Shown here: piece by piece, positions 23,831-32,778 of the stretch | Layout: every line of letters begins with the position of its first letter | How positions within the stretch are numbered: position 1 is the first letter of the stretch | DNA from: Alistipes sp. | GTDB lineage: Bacteria; Bacteroidota; Bacteroidia; Bacteroidales; Rikenellaceae | Reading direction: 5' to 3' | Length of the DNA: 44,737 nucleotides | Assembly: GCA_017631055.1 (NCBI GenBank) | Contig: JAGBTZ010000008.1 | Coordinates: 1-44,737 of the forward strand | Position numbers and translations under genes: made by a program | Notes under the pieces: model-generated | Told to the model about the DNA's origin: nothing | The model's database searches: none | What the model saw: only the letters and a program-made list of their open reading frames with translations

Positions 23831-24244
23831 TTTGAGAATGAGTTTAACGCCAAAAGCACCTTGCTACCAAAACCGTAGAAGCCATATAGCAAGAGGGATT
23901 TTTAGGCAAACGAAATTCGAAAATCCACAGCATACTGAACGTATGTGAGGAATTTGAGAATGAGTTTAACGCCAAAAGCACCTTGCTACCAAAATCGTAG
24001 AAGCCGTATAGCAAGAGGGTTTTTTAGGCAAACGAAATTCGAAAATCCGCAGCATACTGAACGTATGTGAGGAATTTGAGAATAAGTTTAACGCCAAAAG
24101 CACCTTGCTACCAAAACCGTAGAAGCCGTATAGCAAGAGGGATTTTTAGGCAAACGTAATTCGAAAATCCGCAGCATACTGAACGTATGTGAGGAATTTG
24201 AGAATAAGTTTAACACCAAAATCACCTTGCTATACGGCTTCTAC
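23831..24244. repeat. Tandem 122-bp repeat, four copies
   Basis: Units begin TTTGAGAATGAGTTTAACG-like at 23831, 23953, 24075 and 24197, an exact 122-bp period; the last copy is shortened by running into nhaD. Each unit carries two potential hairpins: CTTGCTA...TAGCAAG around GTAGAAGCC, and CATAC-TGAAC-GTATG. Copies differ at only a few positions. In the last copy the inner segment appears inverted relative to the others, forming a 19-bp inverted repeat (24119-24137 against 24226-24244) that includes the nhaD stop codon. No spacers of unique sequence exist, so it is not CRISPR. Confidence 0.85.
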
Positions 24245-25587
24245 AAGAAGAGGATTTGTACCAGAACATATACCGGCAGTAATACTATCAACGAAAACTT
24301 GATAATATAACCAAAGAAGCTCGGCATTGCAATACCATTCTCCTCGGCGATGGATTTAATCATAAAGTTGGGGCCGTTGCCGATGTAGGTCATCGAGCCA
24401 AAGAATACGGCTCCGAGCGAGACGGACTTCATCAGGATTTCGGGGATGCCGGCCACGGTAGCCACGCCCTCAGCCACCGGTAGACCCGTAGCAATGGTAT
24501 AGAATGCCACGGCAGTCGGGGCATTATCGAGGAACGACGAGAGCAGACCCGTGCTATAGTAGAACTGCCAAGGGCTATCCAATCCGAGCGAGGCGGCATT
24601 GGCATTGAGATATATCATCGCCGGAGTCATCGTTGCGAAGATACCTATAAAGAGCACCGCCACCTCCACAATTGGGGCCCAAGTGAAGTGGTTGGCCTCA
24701 CGCACCGAGCGCTTGGTGGTAAGCATCGATAACACAATAACCGACACCAGCACAATCTCGCGCAGGAATTTCATATAGAGTGGCGCATCGTGCTCGCCCA
24801 TTGCCGGTATCTGTCCCGGGTTGATAAAGGCCACCGCCCCGAGGATAACCACCAAATAGAACACATTCACAAGGCCCCTGAATTCGGACTTCTCCGACAC
24901 AGGCTCCTGTTCCTCAGGCTCGTCGAGCACAGTTCCCGATTTCGCAGCCTGCTGACGCAAAAGCAGAGCCAACTTCTTCTCGTTTTTATAGTAGTGATTA
25001 TCTGCAATATAGTACATCACAAGCAACATTGCTCCCACAAATAGCCACTGGGGCAACAAGTGCAAAAACCAAGTAAACTCCACTCCGCGCAGATAGAGCA
25101 GAAACAACGGTGGATCGCCCAGCGGGGTCAGCACTCCGCCACAATTGGCCACGATGGCGGTAAAGAATAGCATTGTATGGATTTTGTTGCGGCGAGCACG
25201 ATTGATATCGATAAGCATACGCACCAGCAACATCGCAGCACCCGTTGTTCCGATAAAAGATGCCAAGACAAATCCCACAGCGAGGATAGCCGTGTTGGTC
25301 GATGGCGTTGGCGAGATGTATCCACTGCGACACATACCGCCCGTCACGACAAACAGCGCACAGAGCAGTGTAATGAACGGCACATAGTCGTACAACATTT
25401 GATGCACGACTCTATCGCCCATTCCGTTCATATAGAGATATATAGCAGTCGGGATGCCCAACACCAACGAGAAGAGTAGTTTATTTTGGTTTTTCTCCCA
25501 CCACTCTCCTGCCACGAAGGGACAGATTGCGATTCCCAGCAACATTAACGCAAAGGGAATCAATGCCCATATTTCTACCTCTTGCAT
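24241..25587 (-). CDS. nhaD: NhaD-type sodium:proton antiporter (ion transporter superfamily)
   Basis: Polytopic inner-membrane protein of 448 residues with about 11-12 hydrophobic helices, predicted to exchange Na+ for H+. VANCGGVLTPLGDPPLFLLYL (residues about 146-166) is the conserved re-entrant motif of NhaD and related citrate/arsenite-type transporters. The mirrored second half has FLDNAPTAVAFYTIA and GSMTYIGNGPNFMIKSIAEE. Substrate choice within the superfamily is from resemblance, so another anion or cation is possible. The stop codon lies inside the last unit of a 122-bp tandem repeat. A -7 box is at 25647-25654. Confidence 0.85.
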   Translation of the reverse strand: MQEVEIWALIPFALMLLGIAICPFVAGEWWEKNQNKLLFSLVLGIPTAIYLYMNGMGDRVVHQMLYDYVPFITLLCALFVVTGGMCRSGYISPTPSTNTAILAVGFVLASFIGTTGAAMLLVRMLIDINRARRNKIHTMLFFTAIVANCGGVLTPLGDPPLFLLYLRGVEFTWFLHLLPQWLFVGAMLLVMYYIADNHYYKNEKKLALLLRQQAAKSGTVLDEPEEQEPVSEKSEFRGLVNVFYLVVILGAVAFINPGQIPAMGEHDAPLYMKFLREIVLVSVIVLSMLTTKRSVREANHFTWAPIVEVAVLFIGIFATMTPAMIYLNANAASLGLDSPWQFYYSTGLLSSFLDNAPTAVAFYTIATGLPVAEGVATVAGIPEILMKSVSLGAVFFGSMTYIGNGPNFMIKSIAEENGIAMPSFFGYIIKFSLIVLLPVYVLVQILFL

Positions 25588-25646
25588 ATCGAAACGTGTA
25601 ACTTTATGCTACACAAGAATTGTTCATTTTTTCAAAAAAAGCGTTG

Positions 25647-25654
25647 CAAATGTA
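25647..25654 (-). promoter_or_regulatory. -7 promoter box of nhaD
   Basis: TACATTTG read leftward is a perfect TAnnTTTG match about 60 bp before the ATG. No clear -33 element. Confidence 0.45.
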
Positions 25655-25709
25655 GCAAAAAGTTCGGCTCGTTGTAACCTCCGATATGCAAAAATTTCAA
25701 AATAGGCCT

Positions 25710-26219
25710 CTACATACGGCTTACAATCTCTTCGAGAGCCTTGCGTCTCTTCTCGGTCGGCTCATCTGTTGCATAACCTACAGGGATAATTGCCACCGGA
25801 TAGAGTTCACCCTCGAGATTGAGCACCTGAGAGCAGAGTTCAGCATCGAAATTACATACCCAGCACGAGCCCAGACCCTGCTCCGTAGCTGCAAGGCAGA
25901 TGTGCTCGATAGCGATAGCGGCATCGATATCTGCGTGGTCGTGGCCATCCTTTCTGCGCTTCCACGACTGAGCCTTATCGGCACAAACAACAATATAGAG
26001 CGGAGCCTCACGCAGCCACTCACGCTTGTAACACTCAGCCAATTTCGAGCGCATATCAGCCCCCTCGATAACAATAAAGTGCCAAGGTTGAAGATTTACT
26101 GCCGAGGGAGCCAGACGTGCACACTCAAGCAGATATTCCACCTTCTCGGGCTCGACCTTACGATCGCTATATGCTCGCGAAGAGTAGCGAGCCTTGACCA
26201 ATTCCAAAAAATTTTTCAT
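25710..26219 (-). CDS. Nitroreductase family flavoprotein
   Basis: Predicted FMN-dependent NAD(P)H oxidoreductase of 169 residues. KARYSSRAYSDRKVEP is the N-terminal FMN-binding signature, followed by LLECARLAPSAVNLQPWHFIVI, the DAAIAIEHICLAATEQGLGSCWVCNFD central helix region and VAIIPVGYATDEPTEKRR. The start at MKNFLELV (26219) is preferred over an ATG three codons upstream. Natural substrate cannot be told (nitro compounds, quinones or flavins are usual). It lies 27 bp after the HAD phosphatase gene on the same strand. Confidence 0.9.
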   Translation of the reverse strand: MKNFLELVKARYSSRAYSDRKVEPEKVEYLLECARLAPSAVNLQPWHFIVIEGADMRSKLAECYKREWLREAPLYIVVCADKAQSWKRRKDGHDHADIDAAIAIEHICLAATEQGLGSCWVCNFDAELCSQVLNLEGELYPVAIIPVGYATDEPTEKRRKALEEIVSRM

Positions 26220-26246
26220 CTCTATCATATTTTTAACTTCACACTC

Positions 26247-27059
26247 CTACTCATTGAGCATAAACTTCTCGACCACATAGGCCACTCCATCCTCATCGTT
26301 AGATTTGGTAATAAAGTCCGCCACCGCCTTCACGGGCTCACAAGCATTAGCCATCGCCACACCCAAGCCGGCAAATTCGACCATGTGCACATCGTTAAAA
26401 CCATCGCCGCAGGCAATAAGTTGCTCAGGGCTATAGCCCAGATGGTCGAGCAACAGGCCGAGCGCACTCGCCTTATTCAGCCCCTGGGGCATCACCTCCA
26501 AGAAGTAGGGCTCCGAGCGGAAGATACCCAGGTCTTCGCCCACCGCATCACTCAAAACTCGCTCCAAACGCTCCAAAATCTCGGGTTTTCCCGAAATCAT
26601 ACACTTCGGGGTATCCCACCTAAACTCCTCGAGCAGGCTTTGGGTTTGGTGGCTGGGCATGTGGTTCAGCGCACACTCAAGTTCAATCCACTCCGTAGTG
26701 ACATCATCGCACCACACCACCCCATCGTGATACATCGCCATCTGCACGCCATACTCTCGCGCAGTGTCATATATATAAGGTATATGCTCCGGATTGACAT
26801 GTAAATCGAAGGCCTTATTGCCCGTTGCGCTCTCGATAATCTCGCTACCGTTATAGGCCAGCAGATAGCCCTTCTGCTTATGGAACTCTATCATATCGGC
26901 AACCCACTGCACTCCGGGCGTAGGGCGCCCCGAGGCGAGTACTACCGTCACACCGGCCTGCTGCGCACGCTCCAACATAAGGCGAGTGTGCGGGCTAACC
27001 TCCTTTGCGGAGTTGGTCAGCGTGCCGTCAAGATCAAGGGCTAAAACTTTGTACTTCAT
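26247..27059 (-). CDS. HAD superfamily Cof-type phosphatase
   Basis: A 270-residue Cof/YidA-type hydrolase that dephosphorylates sugar phosphates or similar metabolites. Motif I is DLDGTL (Asp9 nucleophile, Asp11), followed by the SGRP motif (VVLASGRPTPGV), the C2B-type cap domain, the Lys of NKASALG and the acidic motif IACGDGFNDVHMVEFAG. The start at 27059 (MKYKVLALDLDG) is chosen because motif I is N-terminal; an upstream in-frame start adds unrelated residues. Substrate is unknown. Confidence 0.9.
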   Translation of the reverse strand: MKYKVLALDLDGTLTNSAKEVSPHTRLMLERAQQAGVTVVLASGRPTPGVQWVADMIEFHKQKGYLLAYNGSEIIESATGNKAFDLHVNPEHIPYIYDTAREYGVQMAMYHDGVVWCDDVTTEWIELECALNHMPSHQTQSLLEEFRWDTPKCMISGKPEILERLERVLSDAVGEDLGIFRSEPYFLEVMPQGLNKASALGLLLDHLGYSPEQLIACGDGFNDVHMVEFAGLGVAMANACEPVKAVADFITKSNDEDGVAYVVEKFMLNE

Positions 27060-27077
27060 AGCAACATTTTCGAGTTG

Positions 27078-27085
27078 CAAAGATA
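27078..27085 (-). promoter_or_regulatory. -7 promoter box of HAD phosphatase-nitroreductase unit
   Basis: TATCTTTG read leftward is a perfect TAnnTTTG match 18 bp before the ATG; -33 unclear. Confidence 0.45.
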
Positions 27086-27106
27086 CAATTTTAGGCGACA
27101 AAATAC

Positions 27107-27141
27107 AAAAAGTGCTGCCCGACCTTCAGTTCGGACAGCAC
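27107..27141 (-). terminator. Intrinsic terminator after PepSY-like gene
   Basis: Read leftward, GTGCTGTCCGA (27141-27131) and TCGGGCAGCAC (27122-27112) pair over 11 bp with one T-G wobble and an 8-nt loop, followed directly by CTTTTTG-type T-run. Confidence 0.85.
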
Positions 27142-27175
27142 CTCCGTTTTAACAAGTTGGACTCTAAGCCCTTAG

Positions 27176-27616
27176 CTAATCATCCACCTCGAGTATCACA
27201 CCGGCAGCATTGAGCTTAACCTCCAATCCATTGTTGAGTTTAACCTCGTAACCACCTCTCTCCTTGTTGATGTCGGTAACAACGCATCCCGGGAAGCGCT
27301 CCTCCACGGTTTTGCGTATTGGTGCAGGGATAATCGACTCGGGCAGAGCTTTGCCCTTACCATCGATATCCTTCCACTCACCCTTGCCATTAAACTCGAT
27401 AACATAGCCACAGGTAAGGCCCACAGTATATTCAACCGCAGTGAAATCCACATCCTTGGTTGCATACAGAACCTCGCACGAAGGGAAGGTTGACTTAATA
27501 AACTTCTGAGCAGCCGAGGGCAGAGCCTCTGCTTTGATCGGAGTATCGTCCATCTCTGCGGCACTACACCCGAGCGTTGCCATAACGGCAGCTAAAACAA
27601 TCACAAATTTTCTCAT
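27176..27616 (-). CDS. Exported PepSY-like protein
   Basis: A 146-residue protein with a signal peptide (MRKFVIVLAAVMATLGCSA; the LGCS could be a lipobox with Cys17) and two tandem PepSY-like alpha/beta units. The first covers about residues 30-85 (LPSAAQKFIKSTFPSCEVLYATKD...) and the second 92-146 (PAPIRKTVEERFPGCVVTDINKERGGYEVKLNNGLEV). This is the PepSY-like family of Bacteroidota envelopes; function is not established, with suggested inhibitory or ligand-binding roles. It has its own terminator. Confidence 0.85.
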   Translation of the reverse strand: MRKFVIVLAAVMATLGCSAAEMDDTPIKAEALPSAAQKFIKSTFPSCEVLYATKDVDFTAVEYTVGLTCGYVIEFNGKGEWKDIDGKGKALPESIIPAPIRKTVEERFPGCVVTDINKERGGYEVKLNNGLEVKLNAAGVILEVDD

Positions 27617-27748
27617 TGTCGCATCTTTATTGGTTTATACTCTGTTTTCAATGCAAACCACATTCCAAATGTGGTATACACTCCTATAACGTGCAATGAA
27701 GGCTTTTTAGTACGTCACACTGCAACATTTTGTGACAATATACGCATT

Positions 27749-27782
27749 TTTGCACGATTTTCAAATAGTTTTCCTAATTTTG
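27749..27782 (+). promoter_or_regulatory. Candidate promoter of the ZIP transporter gene
   Basis: TTTG at 27749-27752, 22-bp spacer, then TAATTTTG at 27775-27782 (perfect -7 box). The ATG at 27803 is 20 bp further on. Confidence 0.5.
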
Positions 27783-27802
27783 AGGTGCAAAACAGACAAA
27801 TT

Positions 27803-28582
27803 ATGATAAACTCAACCATAGGAATTCTCCTCCCATTCGCCGGAACAGCACTCGGTGCAGCAATGGTCTTTCTGTTGCGCAACGAACTTTCGCCACGCTT
27901 GCAAAAACTTCTGCTCGGCTTCGCATCGGGTGTGATGATGGCAGCCTCGGTCTGGTCGCTGCTGCTTCCCTCGATCGACATCGCTACCGAGCAGGGCATA
28001 ACTGCTTGGATGCCTGCGGCTGTGGGATTTGTCGGCGGTATGTTCTTCCTGCTGCTGCTCGACACGCTCATCCCTCACCTCCACGTCAACTCCAACGAGG
28101 CGGAGGGACTACAATCCAAACTCGGTCGCTCGGCCAAGTTGATGCTTGCCGTCACACTCCACAATATCCCCGAGGGTATGGCTGTCGGAGTGGTCTTTGC
28201 GGGAGCCATGGTCGAGAGTGCGGGCATAACCCTTGCCGGAGCGATGGCTCTCTCGCTCGGTATCGCCATCCAGAACTTCCCCGAGGGGGCAATTATCTCG
28301 ATGCCACTCAAGGGCGAGGGCAACAGCAAGGGCCGTTCGTTCCTCTATGGTGCACTGTCGGGCATTGTTGAGCCCATAGCAGCCATTATCACCATACTGC
28401 TTATCGAGCAGTTACTCCCCGCACTCCCCTTCCTGTTGGCGTTCTCGGCAGGAGCGATGATTTATGTCGTGGTCGAGGAGCTCATCCCCGAGTCGCAAAG
28501 TGGCCACCACTCCAATATCGCCACTATAGGTGTTGCAGCGGGCTTTACGCTGATGATGATACTCGATGTAGCTCTCGGATAA
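27803..28582 (+). CDS. ZIP family divalent metal transporter
   Basis: Inner-membrane importer (or possibly exporter) of zinc and other divalent metals, 259 residues with about eight hydrophobic helices. HNIPEG at residues 120-125 and QNFPEG at 157-162 are the metal-site motifs of helices 4 and 5. The extracytoplasmic loop near residue 92 is histidine-poor (PHLHVNSNEAEG). ATG 27803 is chosen because it starts just before helix 1; the frame is open 44 codons upstream but runs through the promoter. Followed by an NCS2 transporter gene on the same strand. Confidence 0.9.
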   Translation: MINSTIGILLPFAGTALGAAMVFLLRNELSPRLQKLLLGFASGVMMAASVWSLLLPSIDIATEQGITAWMPAAVGFVGGMFFLLLLDTLIPHLHVNSNEAEGLQSKLGRSAKLMLAVTLHNIPEGMAVGVVFAGAMVESAGITLAGAMALSLGIAIQNFPEGAIISMPLKGEGNSKGRSFLYGALSGIVEPIAAIITILLIEQLLPALPFLLAFSAGAMIYVVVEELIPESQSGHHSNIATIGVAAGFTLMMILDVALG

Positions 28583-28628
28583 CCAAACTTAACAACCCAT
28601 TTTACACAAACTCAAAATAGCGAAAAAT

Positions 28629-29885
28629 ATGGATTTCAGATACGCACTCAACGACCGTCCCCGCTGGTCACACTTGATACTCTACGGCATTCAGTGGCTG
28701 CTCATCTCCATTCCGGTAGTACTGACCAGCACCTTCATCGCACCTGCTGGCGAGACTATCTCCTACACCCAAAAACTCTTCGGCATTATGGGTGCCATGA
28801 TGGTCATCCAGGCCGTATATGGACATCGCTTACCGCTGGTTGCAGGCCCCGCGGCGGCACTGCTGATGGGAGTCATCTCGGCCATGGCACAGGATTGCAG
28901 CCAGAGCGCAATCTATACCTCGATGATGGTTGGCGGAGCATTTATCGCTCTGATAGCTGTGAGTGGTGTTATGTCGCGCCTTCAGCGCCTATTCACCCCT
29001 CGCATCGTAATCTCCATTCTGCTTCTGATATCATTCACCATCACCAAGCCTATCATCAACCTCGTATTCTCCAATCCCGCACATCAGCAACTCGCCTTCT
29101 GGTTCTGCATCATCTGCACTACACTGATGGCCGTTGCCAACAATCTGCTGCGCGGCGTTTGGAAATCGACAGTCGTCATGTGGGCAATGGTTTTGGGCTC
29201 GTTGGTCTACTACGCCTTTGTCGGATTTCCCTCTTCGATTGCAACCGACACCCACAAAACGAGCCTCATCATGGAGCAGTTCGATCTGAATTGGGGCGTG
29301 GTCCTCTCGTTCCTCTTCTGCTATGTGGCGTTGTTAATCAACCAAGTTGGCTCGGTGCAGTCGCTCGGAGGTATGGTCGGAGCCGATAAGATGGAGCCAC
29401 GCAACAAGCGAGGAATGATTCTGGTCGGCGTGGGCAACATCCTCTCGGGAGCGGTCGGTGTCATCGGTCCTGTTGATTATTCGTTGAGCCCGGGCATCGT
29501 GGCCTCCACTCGCTGCGCATCGCGCTACACGGTCATTCCGGCCGGCTTGGCGATGATTGCCATAGCCTTCTCGCCCACGATTGTAGGTTTTCTGATGTCG
29601 ATACCCTCACCCGTGATGGGCACAGTGTTGCTATTCTTGATGGGTACGCAGTTGGCTGCAGGATTTGAGATGGTGCGTTCGACCGGTAGTGTCACCGAGT
29701 TCCGCCACGGAATGATTCTCGCCCTGCCACTGCTCTACAACGTGATTATGACCTTTGCTCCGGCTGATGCCATTGGCGCCATCCCTCAAATCATTCGTCC
29801 CATTGTCGGCAACGGATTTGTGATGGGCGTAATCATAATCCTCCTGCTCGAGCATATCTTCCTACGCGACAAGAGGGATAAATAG
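28629..29885 (+). CDS. NCS2 family nucleobase (uracil/xanthine) permease
   Basis: Proton-coupled purine or pyrimidine uptake protein of the inner membrane, 418 residues, about 12-14 helices. The N-terminal RPRWSHLILYGIQWLLISIPVVL segment is typical of the family, as are the central NQVGSVQSLGGMVGADK stretch and GAVGVIGPVDYSLSPGIVASTRCASRY. The IPSPVMGTVLLFLMGTQLAAGFEMV region corresponds to helices 10-12. Which base is transported cannot be decided from motifs I can see. It lies 46 bp after the ZIP gene and converges on recN. Confidence 0.88.
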   Translation: MDFRYALNDRPRWSHLILYGIQWLLISIPVVLTSTFIAPAGETISYTQKLFGIMGAMMVIQAVYGHRLPLVAGPAAALLMGVISAMAQDCSQSAIYTSMMVGGAFIALIAVSGVMSRLQRLFTPRIVISILLLISFTITKPIINLVFSNPAHQQLAFWFCIICTTLMAVANNLLRGVWKSTVVMWAMVLGSLVYYAFVGFPSSIATDTHKTSLIMEQFDLNWGVVLSFLFCYVALLINQVGSVQSLGGMVGADKMEPRNKRGMILVGVGNILSGAVGVIGPVDYSLSPGIVASTRCASRYTVIPAGLAMIAIAFSPTIVGFLMSIPSPVMGTVLLFLMGTQLAAGFEMVRSTGSVTEFRHGMILALPLLYNVIMTFAPADAIGAIPQIIRPIVGNGFVMGVIIILLLEHIFLRDKRDK

Positions 29886-29915
29886 CGATATTGATTTTGT
29901 AACGGAGTGGTACTT

Positions 29916-31562
29916 CTATCTCGCACCCAACAGAATTTGGGCTTGCGAGAGTGCAGCTTCGCTCACTGCACTGCCCGAGAGCATCTTGGCAATCTCGACC
30001 ACACGCTCCTCGGCTGAAAGGCGCTTGATATTGGTGTGCGCATTCTCCTTGTAGACCACAAAGTGAGCCTCGCCCTTCGATGCCACTTGAGGCAGATGGG
30101 TGATGTTGACCACCTGCATTCTCTGCGCAAGTTCAGCGATAATCTCGCCCATAGCATCGGCAATACGACCCGACACACCTGTATCAATCTCGTCAAAGAT
30201 GATTGTAGGCAACTTCATTCTACCGGCCAGCAGCGCCTTCAACGAGAGCATCATACGCGACATCTCACCGCCCGAAGCGATACGCTCGACAGGCTGCAGC
30301 GATTTCGACCTATTAGCCGTAAACAGGAATATCACCTCATCCCTACCCATCGGCTTCAACTCCTCACCGCCGCGCACCTCGACCTCGAACTGCGCATCGG
30401 GCATTCCGAGCAGAGCCAATCGCTCACCAATCTCCTGGGCAAAGGTTGCCACCGCCCCCTCACGCGCATCGTGGAGCTTATCGGCCAAAGCCGCACACCT
30501 CAACTGCAATCTCGACACCTCCGTCTCCAGAGTCGCAATCTGCTCATCGGAGCGGGTTATGGCATTGAGCTGAGCACAGAACTTATCACGCTGAAGTATC
30601 AACTCGCCCACGCTCTCCACCCCGTGCTTACGACAGAGGTTATAGAGCACTGACAGACGATTATCGACCTGCTCCAGACGTTCGGGATTGGACTCCACTC
30701 GCTCGGCATCCGAGGCAACTGTTGCAGCCACATCCTTGAGTTCGAGTAGCACCGAGCGAACTCTTGTCGCCAACTCATTGCCCTCGCGGTAGCTATCTTT
30801 GATGTGCAACAAGCCCGTTTCGCTACGCTTCAATGCCGACAATACGCCCACCTCTTCCTCTTCGAGCAGAGCGCTGATTTCGCCTAACGTGGAGCCTATG
30901 GCATCGGCATTTGCCAACACCGCCTGCTCCTGCTCCAACTCCTCGATTTCATTCTCCTTGAGGTTGGCTGCCCTCAACTCCTCGGCCTGAAAACGCACCC
31001 ACTCCTCGTCACGGCGAGCCGCAGCCGCCTCCTCAACAAGAGCAGCCAACTGCTTACGGGCATCACACCAGAGTCTATACTCCTCACGATAGCGGGCGAG
31101 CAACTCCTCACTCCCCGCAACCACATCCACCGCCTGCATGCGGAACGACTCCGAAGAGAGTATCAGATTTTGATGTTGGGAGTGAATATCTATCAGCCTT
31201 GCACCCAACTCCTTGAGTTGCGCCAACTGCACCGGAATATCGTTCACATACGAACGGCTCTTACCGGCAGGGGTTATTATGCGGCGGATGATAGTCTCAT
31301 CCTCGTAGTCGATATCCAACTCCTCAAAGAGCGGCTCCAAGCCCAACCCTTTGAGCAAGAAGTGACCCTCGACCACACAATTTCGGGTGTTATCCTTCAT
31401 TGCCGAGCCATCATTCTTGGCTCCGAGCAGCAGTCCGAGCGCACCGAGCAGGATAGACTTTCCGGCACCCGTCTCACCCGTCACGATATTCAGGTGAGCA
31501 TCAAGCGCAAGCTCCAAATGCTCGATGAGCGCATAGTTTTCGACTGTCAATCTACTCAGCAT
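29916..31562 (-). CDS. recN: DNA repair protein RecN
   Basis: SMC-like ATPase acting early in double-strand break repair. The 548-residue protein has Walker A GETGAGKS (residues 29-36), the IDIHSQHQNLIL segment, a long coiled-coil middle (about 155-360), the signature IASGGEMSRMMLSLKALLA, and Walker B TIIFDEIDTGVSG followed by the VNITHLPQVA switch. It is the last gene of bamD-rpoZ-coaBC-recN, starting 18 bp after coaBC. In many Bacteroidota a DUF4835 gene lies between coaBC and recN; it is absent here. Confidence 0.96.
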   Translation of the reverse strand: MLSRLTVENYALIEHLELALDAHLNIVTGETGAGKSILLGALGLLLGAKNDGSAMKDNTRNCVVEGHFLLKGLGLEPLFEELDIDYEDETIIRRIITPAGKSRSYVNDIPVQLAQLKELGARLIDIHSQHQNLILSSESFRMQAVDVVAGSEELLARYREEYRLWCDARKQLAALVEEAAAARRDEEWVRFQAEELRAANLKENEIEELEQEQAVLANADAIGSTLGEISALLEEEEVGVLSALKRSETGLLHIKDSYREGNELATRVRSVLLELKDVAATVASDAERVESNPERLEQVDNRLSVLYNLCRKHGVESVGELILQRDKFCAQLNAITRSDEQIATLETEVSRLQLRCAALADKLHDAREGAVATFAQEIGERLALLGMPDAQFEVEVRGGEELKPMGRDEVIFLFTANRSKSLQPVERIASGGEMSRMMLSLKALLAGRMKLPTIIFDEIDTGVSGRIADAMGEIIAELAQRMQVVNITHLPQVASKGEAHFVVYKENAHTNIKRLSAEERVVEIAKMLSGSAVSEAALSQAQILLGAR

Positions 31563-31580
31563 AACACCCTGGTTATCTTA

Positions 31581-32774
31581 CTATAATAGTGTTTCGATCT
31601 TATCGATGATACGTTCTGCCACCTCTCGCTTCGACATCAGCGGCAACTCCTCGCGCGAAGTGCGGTCGATGAGCGACACTCGATTGGTATCGACCCCAAA
31701 ACCGGCACCCTTCTCTCTCAACGAGTTAAGTACGATGAAGTCAAAATTCTTCTTCGCCAACTTCGCCTCGGCATTGACCCTCTCGTTATCGGTCTCGAGA
31801 GCAAAGCCCACGAGCAGGCGCTCGCCCTTCACCTCTCCGAGCGAGGCCGCAATATCGCGAGTTCGCTTCAGGCGAATGGCCATATCATCGTCACTCTTCT
31901 TGATTTTCGAGGTAGCCACCTCCGCAGGTGTGTAGTCCGCCACAGCAGCGCACATAATCGCTCCGTCAGCACCCTCGAAGGCCTCGACCGAAGCCTCATA
32001 CATCTGCTCGGCCGACAAGACATCCACTCGCCTCACACCTCGGGGCACAGCCAAATTGGTGCGACCACTCACAAGCGTAACCTCCGCACCACGCTCAGCC
32101 AACTCCTCAGCCAAGGCATAGCCCATCTTGCCCGTAGAGTGATTTGAGATAAACCTCACGGGATCAATAGCCTCCACAGTGGCTCCTGCCGTCACAAGGA
32201 ATCGCTTACCTTGCAGGCTCTTTTTTTTTTCGGAAAGTGCAGCCTCCACCGCTGCCACGATTTGCTCGGGCTCTGCCATACGGCCCTTACCCACCAAACC
32301 ACTGGCCAACTCGCCCTCGCCCGACTCGATAATCTCCACTCCACGCTCGCGCAGCACCTCCAAATTGTGTTGCGTAGCCGGATGGGCAAACATATCGCAG
32401 TCCATTGCCGGAGCGACCATCACCAAATTGCGAGCCGAGAGGTAGGTCGTCAACAGAAGATTGTCGGCAATACCGGCCGCCATCTTCGCCATAGTATTGG
32501 CCGTAGCGGGAGCGATAAGCATACAATCAGCCCACTCGCCAAGCGAGATGTGGGAGTGCCAATCGCCATTCTCGGGGTTGTAGAACTCCACAGCGATAGG
32601 ATTCTTCGAGAGGGTTGCCATCGTCAGCGGAGTGATGAACTCCTTTGCCAAGGGGGTCATCACAACCTTCACCTCGGCACCTGCAACCTTAAGTAAACGA
32701 CAAAGCACAGCAGCCTTGTAAGCCGCTATGCTGCCCGTTACTCCCAACAGGATATGTTTTCCTGCAAGTGACAA
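31581..32774 (-). CDS. coaBC: Bifunctional CoaBC (phosphopantothenate-cysteine ligase/decarboxylase)
   Basis: Joins cysteine to 4'-phosphopantothenate and decarboxylates the product in CoA synthesis. The N-terminal flavoprotein decarboxylase domain (1-190) carries LLGVTGSIAAYKA, the LAEWADCMLIAPATANTMAKMAAGIADNLL segment and VMVAPAMDCDM. The C-terminal synthetase domain (about 195-397) carries RFISNHSTGKMGYALAEEL and a Rossmann-like core. Start is TTG 32774 (LSLAGKHILLG), 5 bp after the omega gene stop and preceded by AAGGAGGAG. Longer starts overlap that gene and add arginine-rich residues not expected in the family. Confidence 0.93.
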   Translation of the reverse strand: MSLAGKHILLGVTGSIAAYKAAVLCRLLKVAGAEVKVVMTPLAKEFITPLTMATLSKNPIAVEFYNPENGDWHSHISLGEWADCMLIAPATANTMAKMAAGIADNLLLTTYLSARNLVMVAPAMDCDMFAHPATQHNLEVLRERGVEIIESGEGELASGLVGKGRMAEPEQIVAAVEAALSEKKKSLQGKRFLVTAGATVEAIDPVRFISNHSTGKMGYALAEELAERGAEVTLVSGRTNLAVPRGVRRVDVLSAEQMYEASVEAFEGADGAIMCAAVADYTPAEVATSKIKKSDDDMAIRLKRTRDIAASLGEVKGERLLVGFALETDNERVNAEAKLAKKNFDFIVLNSLREKGAGFGVDTNRVSLIDRTSREELPLMSKREVAERIIDKIETLL

Positions 32775-32778
32775 AACT

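Larger units (their letters stand above)
23433..24240. other. Repeat-rich intergenic region between gdhA and nhaD (808 bp)
   Basis: No credible gene. From left: the gdhA promoter, a decayed relative of the element at 42180, an ATTAGCC array (23585-23605), a GCAGTC-TAC-GACTGC palindrome (23632-23646), TGCCATTCA-type direct repeats (about 23700-23765), CCCATCTAACCCATCC repeats (about 23792-23822), then four copies of a 122-bp unit reaching the nhaD stop codon. Confidence 0.75.

Noticed and set aside
23831-24244. CRISPR array
   Set aside because: The 122-bp units follow each other directly without unique spacers, and no cas genes are present.
25686-26804. Plus-strand open frame of 372 codons
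   Set aside because: Antisense to the nitroreductase and HAD phosphatase genes.
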